The position numbers were made by a program, and so were the translations under genes. Below the pieces are notes generated by a model, which did not search any database, was not told the origin of the DNA, and was given only the letters and a program-made list of their open reading frames with translations. 64,000 nucleotides of DNA from Physcomitrium patens (taxonomy: Eukaryota > Streptophyta > Bryopsida > Funariales > Funariaceae): assembly GCF_000002425.4 (NCBI RefSeq), contig NC_037257.1, positions 7,298,533 to 7,362,532 of the forward strand, in the 5' to 3' direction. Positions within the stretch are counted from its first letter, which is position 1; each line of letters opens with the position of its first letter. Of this stretch, positions 27,287-38,274 are shown one piece after another.

Positions 27287-30200
27287 ATGGCTCCGCCCCA
27301 GGCACCGGCCACTCAAGTGGCGGGGCCTGGTGAACAACCTCCCGCGCAGCGGGGCTGGACCGGAGGGATTGCTGGGTTTGTTCGGATGGGCATTTTCTGG
27401 TACTTCGCTATGCAAATGTTCGGTCCGAAGAAAGTTAAGAATCCCGCTGATCTTACAGGCAATCTTTTCAACAAGGGCGATAATCTGGTAGTTCTGAACA
27501 CCTTATGTACATTCCGACCAAATTAATTTTTACAGTTTTGGATACGATTGGGTCTTAAATGAATGAAGTTCCTATTGCTTGTTGTGACGTGGAAGAGAGT
27601 GTAAGCAGCGAAAATATTTTACAGCTTGCCATCCTTGGTTGTATTTCTAAGCTGCAACTTTTCAATTCTGAGTTGCCAGTCCTTTCACCTGAGTGTGGAT
27701 GCGGACCTACATTTGGCATTGTATTTGGAGGACTGGTTTCCTGTAGCCTTGGAAGCCATCTTGTATGCACGTGAGATATGTTTCTGCATACCTATGACAT
27801 TGCATATGAACACTGCCATCGTGGCTTTTAGCTGTAGCATATAGGCCTTGTTGAAGTGGGCTTATTGCCACTTTTAACATTATCCAGTAAGATGTTTCGT
27901 GATTGCTGTATATTTCGTGTTATGGAGAGTCTCGCTTTTGATTTTTGGGGATCTTAACGCTGATTTGTGTGTGTTCTAGGATCTTTATTTGTACATATCC
28001 GAATCATCAGAATTTACCGACTTTGGCAAGGTGAAACCAATTTGGGAAGAGAAAAACATTCCTTACGCCGTCTGGACCCCTGATGGTGTTCGTCGCACAA
28101 ACTACACATATACTCCTTCAAAGGCAGCTCAACATAATGCTACTGTATATGCGCACGTTTGTTTTACAATATCAGACTTTGATTTGACTAGTCAATATGG
28201 TCTGAAGAGCCCAGATGATCGGAAGAGTCGAGATTTCTTCTGTAAACGTCATTGTAAGTATTCTCTGTTTTTTGGCTCTTCTTTTCTCACCAAATTGCTA
28301 GACGCAATGACCTTCCTTCTAATGCACGTATTAATAAACAATGCATCGTTGCTGGATGCAGTAGCCCTTTAATACTTAAATTGAGTATCCAATAGCTTTG
28401 TTTTTGTACGGTTCATACGATTTCTCTTTTTATTCACTTGTCTGACATATTTAAAAAAAAATCTTTCACTGCATGTGAAGGAGCTGATAACTTGACTGAT
28501 GCTTATCATAAATTTGTCACTTATACTTCTAGAACAAACTTTTCAAACGACCAGCAAGAATAGAATGTGGTGTGAGCTTTCCAGGGATTAAATACCTTTG
28601 TGTATGTTCGTGCAGCACTTTCTTAAGTATGATTGGGATTTGTGACATATAATCCTTTTACCTTGGTTTTCTGCAGCTCTTGTTGTATACCTTCCAAAAC
28701 CAAAAGTTGATAAACGTAAGAGTTTGCTTGCAAAGGATGAGAAAGGGAACTCTTCAGAGGTGAGTATTTGATCGTATAGTTTCGAAACTTTCAACGCCAC
28801 AGTGAATAGTATGCAGATTAAAATATAAACTACGAAATGTATGATGCAAATATTGCTTTTATTTATTCATACTTTTTTCATGTATGTTCAGCCACTTTTG
28901 GAGGAGCCTGCAGAAGGAGTGGAGGAGGGTCCTCCCGAATGGGTTTCGTATTTTAAACCCAACCTGACCATAAACTTGGTGGATGACTTCACTAGGTGCC
29001 CATATGCTAATTCTTTTATTGATCCAAATGCTTCTTATTTTCTTCCCATCTGAGGTTGTAGTTTTTGTATATTCGGCTACTAAAAGTTGTGAAGTGATCA
29101 GGTGTGCAAAGCTGTGTCAATCTCATGTGTTTGCTGATGAAGTTCGAGGTCATCTTATATTTGGATGAAGACTTAGAAATCTTAATCGCTTGTTGTATTC
29201 TCTGACAGTACGCTGTTTCATGTTTTAGATATCCGAAAGTTGGCGCCCCACCACCAATTGCTGAACGTATCCATTCATACTACGAACAAAGCTTCTACGC
29301 TCTACATTGCACGTCCTTATGTTTTGTTCAATGTTTATGATCTTCAATGTCAAATTTTGGGTGTTTCTTTAAACAGGAATTTATTTGGAATGGGTTAAAA
29401 TGTGAGCAAGCAATTAAACATCATGAGGTGGACATGACCATGTCGGAACAAGTGCATTATTTTTTCCCTTAATTTACAGTATCAGACCTTTCTTATTTCT
29501 ATGAACGAAGTAGGGACGGCTTTTTGCAACCTACTGGTTATTACCCAACTGTTTTTTTCAACGAGTTTTGGTTGCTGAGAGACAAGCTTATCGCTCTTAA
29601 TGAGACCGTCGAAAAACTGGAAGTTAACTTTGAGTTTGGTCCAATTAGTCTCACTCGGTGGCAGCTATATCTACAAATAGATCAGTCATTTCAAATTCAT
29701 AAGTCATATGGGAGCATGATGGATGGTGAAGCTGATGAATTGAAGGTACTATATTTGATGTTAGTTTGTGTGAGGACACAGCTAGACATCAGTATTGATT
29801 TTGTTCAATCCAACTCTGTGAATGTCGTAAGCAGGAATAGCTCAGGTTGATTTCATTGTTATGCTTGTTTTATATACTTTCATCTTATCATCTTTTCTTG
29901 CTACGCAGAGGGTCTTTTTGGAAGGAAATCCTTATCTACTTGGGTTGACGATGTGTGTTTCACTTCTTCACACCGTCTTTGACTTCTTGGCATTCAAAAA
30001 TGGTAAAGAGGCCTGTATCATATCGTGCATACATTTCATTTATGTCTTCCTAAGTAGACACGAGATTACTCATTATTTCACTCGCATCGTATTATGCTGC
30101 GTTATTTCTTTGACATATCCACTGTTTAGTGGAACTTTAACTCAGCATTTTACTGAATGTTAATATATGTCTGTCATTTGCTTTGCCTTGAGCACATAAT

Positions 30201-31818
30201 AAGATCAATTGGTCGGACGCAGATATTCAGTTTTGGAACAAGAACAAGTCCATGGAAGGATTATCAGCACGGTCTGTCGTTATCAACTTTGTTTGCCAGT
30301 TGATCGTGTTTTTGTACTTGTTGGACAATGAGACTTCTTGGATGATCATCCTCAGCGCTGGCATGGGCTGCTGCATTGAATTCTGGAAAATTGGGAAGGC
30401 CATGCATGTAGAGGTATTGGTGGCGTGGATCCCTTCAAAACATGATTTTTGATTCCGTTTCATACTTCTATTTGACTGGCAGTGCAGGATAGCTTGGTTA
30501 TAGTTAAAGCATTTATTTGTTCTGTTTCAATAGTTAAGGTTCAGGAGAAAAAAACGCTGCAGTGGTCGCCTTTGTTAACAATGATGCCTCAACGTTTTTA
30601 TCTAATTTTATTAGGTCACTTATTTTATATCTCGTGATTATGCAGATTGATCGTAGTCGAGGGTACCCTCTTCTTAAATTCAGCGATCGACAATCATATG
30701 CTGGGAACAAGACAAAGGAATATGATGCCTTGGCGATGAAATACCTATCCTATGTCCTATATCCTTTGGTTGCTGGTTTTGCAATCTACTCGCTTATGTA
30801 TGACCGTCATAAAAGCTGGTATTCCTGGATTTTGGGATCTTTGACAAGTTGTGTGTATACATTTGGTAAGTTCAAGGCCATCATTGGTGATTATTCATGT
30901 TTTTCTGGGTGCACTTGTTGGCTTCTCTGGATATCAATTCAAGTAATTGGTTATTAGACAGTCACACGTCGTTAATGGTGGTTATGTCGAGTACTAACCT
31001 GTTCATATGTACCAGGTTTTATCATGATGTGTCCACAGCTTTTTATCAACTACAAGTTGAAGTCTGTAGCTCACATGCCTTGGCGACAGATGACCTACAA
31101 GTTCCTCAATACTATCATTGATGACTTATTTGCCTTCGTTATTAAGATGCCTCTTCTACATCGCTTGTCTGTATTTCGAGATGGTAAGCTTTTTAACCTA
31201 CAATACATTTTGTGTGAAATTATTCCACTGACCTCAGTAGCTTTATAACTTGATTTACTCCTTTTGTCATATTAGATAGTATGGTGTTTTCTTGTCGGAG
31301 CGATCTTTTGCGGGAGCAGAGTCAACAATATATTTCTTTTGGAGAAAGAATTGGAGAATGCTTGTGACTAGTCTTTTAAATTTTTTTTTATCAGTGTGTG
31401 TGTGTTGCATTTGTTTTTATTTTTGTTTTGTTTTGTTTTCGTGTGTGTGTGAGACAGTTTAAATATATGGTAGGATGTGTTACACTTTGGATCGTATTGA
31501 ACGAGGCAACTTGCGATACCTGCAGATATCGTTTTTCTTGTCTACTTGTATCAGCGTTGGAAGTATCCAGTTGACAAGAAGCGCGTCAATGAGTTCGGGT
31601 TTGGTGGAGATGATGAGAAGGAGGATGAGACCAATCTTTTGGAAGGAACGGAAGCTGTGCAAGGTGATAGAGCCGGGGAAGAGAGGGCAGGTGGCCCTCG
31701 AGTGGGTATTACGGAGGACTCCGTCAGTAAGAGAGCTGGAGGTAGTAGAGAAGAGAAGGATAGTAGTTCAATACGGGCAGGTTCAAGGTCAACCGGAGAG
31801 AGTAAGAAGAGCACTTAG
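27287..31818 (+). CDS. CLPTM1: CLPTM1 family transmembrane protein, 11 coding exons
   Basis: Homologue of cleft lip and palate transmembrane protein 1, a multi-pass endomembrane protein. Exons: 27287-27487, 27980-28253, 28677-28759, 28892-28995, 29229-29266, 29480-29745, 29909-30002, 30223-30413, 30646-30865, 31016-31183 and 31526-31818. All are GT-AG and in phase, giving 643 aa. An N-terminal hydrophobic segment (about 22-40) is followed by a lumenal domain with DLYLYISES, NLTINLVDD and YYPTVFFNEFW. A cluster of membrane segments follows, with VFDFLAFKND, FLYLLDNETSW, YAGNKTKEYD, MMCPQLFINYKLKSVAH and FLVYLYQRW. After VNEFGF the C-terminal tail is about 75 residues of Gly, Ser, Arg and Glu with no hydrophobic segment. 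Its 3' end converges on the FKBP gene. The closest family pattern is the plant CLPTM1-like protein; human CLPTM1 is linked to GABA-A receptor trafficking, so the plant role is inferred only. Confidence 0.95.
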
Positions 31819-32465
31819 CAGTTTAACTATCATGCTATCTTTGTCCACACTTGTAATCCAACGAGTGCTTTCCTATGGTTCCATCCGATTGTCCCTGTTG
31901 TCCAAGCCAGCTTTCCTACATCCGCGGGTAGCTACAAAACAGTGCTTCTACTGATTTTGTAAGCTGTAATGATGATTGTAACGTTTGGATTGGTAGATTG
32001 ACTGAGCACATGTGCTTTGATAACGAAAGCATAATACTGTCGGGTAACAGTTTATTGCAGACTCAGCAGTAGGAGGATTATTACGAGGTCCAAACTGTAA
32101 AGTGATTATAATTTACACCCTGGACAATATTTCTTTTCTGCTTGGCAATCGTTCACTGAGAAGCTTCTTTGCTTGATTCGTGGTGTTTCCTTACGCTCTT
32201 GAAACCAATTTTAGTGACTTGTCCTCAAGCATATCCGAAGCATGAACTAATTAGACTGAGAAGACATCTTTCGGAGATGTGAACAAAATATCAGAATGTA
32301 AGGTTCCTAATCGAGATTCAAACAGTCATCAAATGAATGCTTCGCCTTATCATTTGTCATGTTTTGAAGTGGAGTGCTTCCTAGTCAGAAATCCATTTGA
32401 AATAATATGAGGTGCTTCTTACGAGCTGTTCCCTGGGAACACAAAAACAAACCTGGTCACTGAGT

Positions 32466-33117
32466 TTACTTTATCTTCAAGAGCTGTACCTCAAAGACGA
32501 GAGGTTCTTTGGCATGTGCCATCAGGGCTCTCCGAGGTCCGAACTGCAATACAGAACAGATCAAGTTAGGATTGATACATTTGTTTATGTTAACTTAGGA
32601 TAAGAGACTTGAAATCCTTCTAAAACAGAGTATCCTTGCTATTTTACCAGGTGGCTGGCATTACCTCCTTAGGCAGTGGCTCAAAAGATTGGTCAACATA
32701 GCCAAGCTCCGGTGGAATCAGCGCCCTTCTCTTGCCTGAGAACAAAGATTGTCAGGTTATGAAGTTCCTTTTGTAGGGCAACCCACAATTGATTTCGGGA
32801 GAAGAATGCAATCTGCAAGAATCTACATGTCTAGATTGGTGTTATACAATGCATGGTCGATTCGGTTTTTGAGTTAGAGTTCACCCTACTTGATCAAGTA
32901 AATCTGACTACAGTTGGAATCTAACATACTGACAAATACAATACAGTTACAGTATTGCTAGAAAAGAGTGGAGATAAACAAAAGAAAAACAAAACTCACA
33001 ACACGATAAATGCAAATTACATACCTCCAGGTCTCATCCCTGCAAGCACCTCCTCCAGGCCTGGAATTATCTGTAACCTCAGAGAATCAACTACAAAGTT
33101 AGCAAAGAGAGAGAGAG

Positions 33118-33149
<32 letters not shown>

Positions 33150-34731
33150 CAATGGAAATATGGCAGGTGGGCCCAGTCTATGCCATACCTTTCCGGTGCC
33201 AAGGGGAAGCACAACTGGCTGGCTCTGATCATTGAACTGATCCACAGTGCTGCAATCAGTTTTCAACAGAACTGAAACTCAATAACAATAAATAATAAAG
33301 GAACTGAATGTCAATGGCATGCTCTTCACATACTCGATTGGGTTATGTATTCAGAAATGTTGCAACGAAGTGAACCTGTAAACGAAGTAACCATTGGACC
33401 GACGGCACACAAAGTCGAATTCCAAGATGTCACCCGTCTTGGCCTCGGGGCCAGTTCCATCCGTAACCTCTGAGAACAACCAGCACTTTCGAGTTCAGCT
33501 CTTTTCTGCAACTTACACGACAGCCAAGTCTTCCAATTCCTACAACACACGATGAGGTTACGTGATAACTGAAATTCGATCTGTTAGATCGTGGCTCCTT
33601 TCGAGAGGAGAATCTGTTTCAAACGCTGTCCATCCTGGTTTTGGACTGTTCTGCTGTGTCAACAAAACCTCATAGGAAGATTTAACAGTGCAGTGCAGAA
33701 GAGAACCTTGAATTTTGACTCCATTTGGTGTTTTTCGGAACCTGCAGATGTCATGACAAGTTGTGTATGAGAATATGTCAGCAAGATTACTAAAGAAGTA
33801 AAAAGGAAAGGAATAAGTATTCATGCGAGTGACCAATTGAGAGGGTCACTAAATGTGATAATCTTGTAAGCAGCGCAATTTAGGGTTACCTTGGAAGATC
33901 AGGTTCCACCATGGCGGGCATCTTTGCGCCTGCCGATGATGTTGCCGCAGTCACGAGAAGTGTACTCATAAGGGACAATACATTACGTCTCAGGACTGGT
34001 TTTGATGATTCCTGAGCATCTGGTTTGGAAGAAGAGCAGCAATTGCACCTGAGCTGGTACGAGTTTGGTAAAAGCCGTAATGGCGTTGGAGTTTGAGTGT
34101 CCCATTTCCTGCGGAAACGACAACATTTATCACACTCGGAGACAATTCAACCATGTCTGTAAATGCAAGATTCGCTCGAAGGTGATGGTGATCAGAAGCC
34201 ATTTGCCTTCTCAGGGTGCGTACAAGGGGTGTAATATGCCCCCAGTTCCTTCAAGAATTCCATGTCGTATCCATAAAACCCACATTACCATAAGTAGCTA
34301 ATCTCCATTCAGAATCAAGCGAAAGTGCTTATTAGTCAGGCCATCTTGTTCTTTTCAGCAACTAGCTCAATTTCTCTAAAACTTATATCAGTCTCGAATG
34401 TCAGTGATGAGTAGCCATTCCGAGTAGGAACCAAGCCTCACGATCCCAGTGATTATCAAAATTTGCATAATAAACCATAAACAGATCTTCAATGTCCTTC
34501 CGACTTTTACAGCACTGTCGAATTCCCCAAGACGTAGCTACCCACCTTCAAGTCCACACAAGGAAACGGCTTCCCCAAAACAAACCGTCCTTGCAAAATC
34601 ATACACCAATGACGACATCGCACGACACAAGCGTCCGAGATCGACACACACGCACACACCCACCTGGGAAAATAGGTGAAGAAATCATCGCGAGCAGTGT
34701 AGACAGAGGCAATGGAGGTCCGGAGCTCCAT
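32466..34731 (-). CDS. Thylakoid-lumen FKBP-type peptidyl-prolyl isomerase-like protein, 8 exons
   Basis: Minus exons: 34731-34664, 34108-33890, 33741-33707, 33469-33376, 33249-33189, 33070-33025, 32735-32665 and 32543-32466. All are GT-AG and phase-consistent, giving 223 aa. A Ser/Thr-rich presumed transit peptide is followed by a twin-arginine signal: RR at 63-64, a hydrophobic stretch, then AGA at 82-84 as a likely cleavage site. This predicts Tat-dependent import into the thylakoid lumen. The FKBP domain (about 105-223) has GVKIQEVTDGTGPEAKTGD, NGYFVYSTVDQF, IIPGLEEVLAGMRPGGKRRA, LIPPELGYVD and FGPRRALMAHAKEPL. The active-site Trp (VIPGW in FKBP12) is Leu here and the FDSS Asp region differs, so strong isomerase activity is doubtful. 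It most resembles the FKBP16/17 lumen groups; I cannot settle the paralogue. An A-tract of about 27 lies in the intron at 33119-33147. Confidence 0.9.
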
Positions 34732-35750
34732 GTCCTGTCAACTTGGCAAACCTTGGGGCTGGTTGCCTCCGCTAGCTTGCAACGAAGTGTCTATCAACCG
34801 AATTGAGATGCGGGCCCCGGAAACCTCTTCCTCAAAGAGCCACCAGCATTATCCACAAGCAGACCCCACGGACGAACAGAAGCTCCGCCATCTCATCGGC
34901 AATTCTCCCCCGATGGTGAACCAGATACGACAACCTCGCGAGGTTGTCGCAAGTTTGGAGTCGCCCACTTTCTCAACTTCTTGCTTTCAGAAGCTTATAA
35001 GTTTCTCATCACACGTGGTCAACACTTTCTATTAGAAAATTAGTTTTTGAACTAATTTATGAAATGGTAGTGTTTTCTAAGAACACGATGATTGTACGTG
35101 TACTGCAATAACTACAGGCTAAATTTCTTCTTGTCGTTTCACTTTAAACACTTACTGAGGAGTTTTCAATATCTTCATCATGAGGTAGTTCAGCAACTAC
35201 GGAGTTGGACTCCAGATTATCTATATTAGCCAAAGTCACCCTTTGTAGGTTTGAGCCCACTTTAAGAGCTTGCACAGTTACCATCTTTTAGTTCATTAAC
35301 TAGTGGCTGGAACAATTCCGAAAAAGTTTAATGGTTTGATTCATGATGAGCGCTGGTTGTGATGTGGGATCTTAGCCCCGAAACAGACTGAATCGGCTAG
35401 CTCACGTTTGCCAGTCTCTCGAGGTGTTGTCGAAATCCTGATGTTAAGATGGGTTTTATGGTCTAATTAATTGGCAGTCGCATACCCCGTCGGGAGATAG
35501 TGAGAGCAGATTCTAGTGCATCATGTGGTGAAGCATTCTGAAGCTTAATGAACTACCCATGAAACTCTAGACAATATTTCGCATAAGCGGATGTTAAGAC
35601 TGCAGGCGTTGCCCAAAGATTGCATTGCATTAGGCTCATTTCTACAGTTGCAAACTTGCAATATCATTTGCTGCAATAATTCCCTGGAACCACTGCAACA
35701 TGCTGGTGCAGACTTGCTCGCAGAACGGTGGAGATTCAGCATAGAATCCC

Positions 35751-36819
35751 CTACTTCGTCACCACAAACCGATGTTGCATGTTTAGAATGCCCACGGACT
35801 CCGCTGCCTTCTCATCGTACTCCGACCACTCCTCAGACAAATCGATATCTACAAACTTGGTGCCGGTCAACTGCATCCAGAAGGACGGTCAAAGTTCATT
35901 TCAAGGGCAGGACATAGCATTTTTTTTTTTTTTTTTAGTATCCTGTTACACCTTCGACAACCTTGGCCAGAATCATGGATGCAGAGCTGGTTGGTTGGTT
36001 GTTTGGAGCTTCTTAGTGAGCAACAGGTTTTGAGATATTCAATCCTGCCCCAATTCGTATGTGCAAAAATCAAAATGGAAAAACTAAAGAATGGAAAGAA
36101 GTAGTAGGACTGTGGTGCTTACTCCTTCGGCTGCCCACCCATCCTTGAATGAAAACTCAACAGGCTCGATGCCTCTGCAGTCAAAGCATCCAATGGGAAC
36201 AAACTTGCCGCTCTCGCTGTCCTCCATGGTGTAGGGCTTTTCGCGTCCGGGGATCGCTGTGATGTTTCCTACTTTGGCACAGAATTTGCACTGCATGGAG
36301 TACATGAAAATGGCAAACAACTAGGTCAAAGAAGGTATACATAACAAGGGTAAATTCTTCAGCAAGAATCATTGCCAAGCCATGTATGAAAGGTTTTGGA
36401 GATGCGATGAAGATGAAGAGGACATATGTTACCTTCTGCACAAGATTGGCCGAGCCTTTGCTTTTAGGAATATCATACAGTTCTGATGGAGTTACAGAGG
36501 TTTCCTTGTCACTTACGGTCCCACAACCTCCGCATTTGATCTGTAAAATTCGTGCGCAGAATCACCATCCAAGTCAGATCAACATTGGACCGCAGCAGGC
36601 GATGCTCAAAGATTTGTGTTATCAAATCATAAAGTGAAAACAGTCATCCCCAGTTGGACAAAGACTCTGCACTTCCAAAACAGAAAGAATCGCATTTTCG
36701 AAATCCGAATAAATTACCTTGAAATAATAGGTATACTCCGTTCCATCAGAACCTCCTTTAGGAACTAAGTTGGTAATATTCTCAAGCTCTGCCTTGATTT
36801 CCAGTAGAAGGAGAACCAT
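35751..36819 (-). CDS. CZIB: DUF866 / CXXC zinc-binding protein (CZIB-like), 4 coding exons
   Basis: Small conserved eukaryotic zinc protein of unclear role. Minus exons: 36819-36718, 36540-36433, 36290-36123 and 35870-35751. All are GT-AG, phase 0, giving 165 aa against about 160 in animals. The start MVLLLLEIKAELENITNL matches the family N-terminus. Two CXXC pairs, IKCGGCG (exon 2) and CKFCAK (exon 3), should bind one zinc. The family block CFDCRGIEPVEF, WAAEG and the C-terminal YDEKAAESVGI are all present. A 5' UTR intron probably ends at the GCGCAG just upstream near 36880. The gene is head to head with the plus-strand orphan gene starting at 37071. The older family name is C1orf123/DUF866. 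Confidence 0.93.
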
Positions 36820-37070
36820 TGTCGCTTCCGCTTCTCTACCGCTGACGTATCTTTCCCGCGGCACACCGAAAACCTGCGCTGTATGGACAATAAACAATCA
36901 ATCAACGCTGCATCGAGCTATCAAGTAACCCAAGAACAAATGAATTGCCATACAATTTCTAGAGAAAAATAGATGCCCCTCTACGACATAATTAACTCCC
37001 CTTGAAGTGAGAAACGAGGTAAAGAAATCAGAACAGAGACTTACAAGCCCCGAAATTCACAACGCCAAAG
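36820..37070. promoter_or_regulatory. Short divergent promoter region
   Basis: Only 251 bp separate the CZIB ATG (minus) from the proposed ATG of the plus-strand orphan gene. Both leaders and any promoter elements must lie within or upstream of the opposite leader. No TATA box was recognised. Confidence 0.4.
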
Positions 37071-38059
37071 ATGGGAGATCCCACTAAGATCAAGGATGTT
37101 CCTGCAAATACCAGCCGCACAAATCGTGGGAAATTCAGCTCCACAACAACAATCCCTCGAATTGGTCGGTAACAGTGATGGATTCTCAAACCCTATTCAC
37201 CCACCATGAGAATCATGTCCTTGTCCGCCCTTGTGCACATACCCGAGAAAATGACGGGGTGTTGATATCCTTGGGTGATCATGTATACTCAGGTTTCCGT
37301 GCTGCTGTGGGTGGACTGTTGGTACCCAACAAAATTTTGCATTCTATCTCCGACGAAATGCTTACACATATCAATTGCAGTTGTTTTAATGCAGTGAATT
37401 GCTGATTTCACCTACAAACAGTACCGTCCTCTGGCTTATCTCTTGTATGTGGGTGCAAATTTCGTCAACGGAGCATCGCTCGGAGAACAGGTGTGTACTC
37501 TATTATGGGGCTAAACTTAGCCCCCTGCCGTTCTCCTTTGGGAACTCATTGCAATTTGTAAAGCTTCCTAAATTTTATCCAAAAAAAAGCTTAGGTATTG
37601 GCACACAGTTGCAGAAGCTGTCTCGTAATTGTTGACTCATTTCATGAGCTGTGAGGAGCATGGGCACGGTTGCAAACCAAAGCTTGAACCTCTGCTGACA
37701 CAAGCAACATCCTTGGAGCAAATCACGGAGAGCAAGACTGAGTCAATCATGAAGATTCACGAAGATTATGAGTGCAGAAAGATTCAGGATCTCCTCAACG
37801 TTTGTGGACAAGGCAAGTTGGAAAAATTGCTTTGATTTTGCTTGTCTGTACATGAAATTGACCTTTAAAAGTTGTGTGATCATAGCTCCTGACAGATACG
37901 CACAATAATAATCTTAAAACCCTTCGGTAACTTTAGAATCCTATAATACTCTAACTAAACCTGCTCAGCCCTGTTAATGTGTATACCGTGGCCGAGAGCT
38001 ATCGCAAGAAGCTGAGAGAAAAACTGCATGACGTATTCCCAAATGAAGATGATGCGTGA
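37071..38059 (+). CDS. Unrecognised small protein, 5-exon model (147 aa)
   Basis: Proposed exons: 37071-37164, 37293-37321, 37422-37490, 37656-37816 and 37969-38059. All boundaries are GT-AG and in phase. The product starts MGDPTKIKDVPANTSRT, then a Ser/Thr stretch, a mildly hydrophobic segment with YRPLAYLLYVGANFVNG, then a charged helical part with LEQITESKTESIMKIHEDYE and CRKIQDLLNVCG. It ends VNVYTVAESYRKKLREK, then LHDVFPNEDDA and a stop. The last two exons have strong protein-like composition. The first three are less certain: 37175-37405 is an alternative open frame, and the donor at 37817 (GTTGGA) is weak, with a GCAAGT site nearby at 37813 that gives the wrong phase. I recognise no family. 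The gene converges on the coiled-coil gene, 215 bp away. Confidence 0.45.
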
Positions 38060-38274
38060 AGTAAATGGGTCTCTCGGGATAATCAATATTCATAATTGAC
38101 TGGTTGGTCATGGGCTACAGTTGTAGATGCTGTCCGATTAGAGTTTCGTCGGGAAGATGAGAGACGGTGACGTGATTTCTTCAGTGTTCTCACAACTTCA
38201 GACACTTCACTTGGATGTACAATCATGTGAACACATGAAGCCACTTTTAACTCGGGTTGTGGAATTCCACCTCG

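Noticed and set aside
27555-27774. ORFs of 71 aa on both strands
   Set aside because: They lie inside the first coding intron of CLPTM1 and have no domain.
29377-29402. Extra small exon in CLPTM1 between exons 5 and 6
   Set aside because: Acceptor and donor sites exist (AACAG before, GTGAGC after), but inclusion forces a stop in the next exon. Skipping it gives the frame containing YFYERSRDGFLQPTGYYPT.
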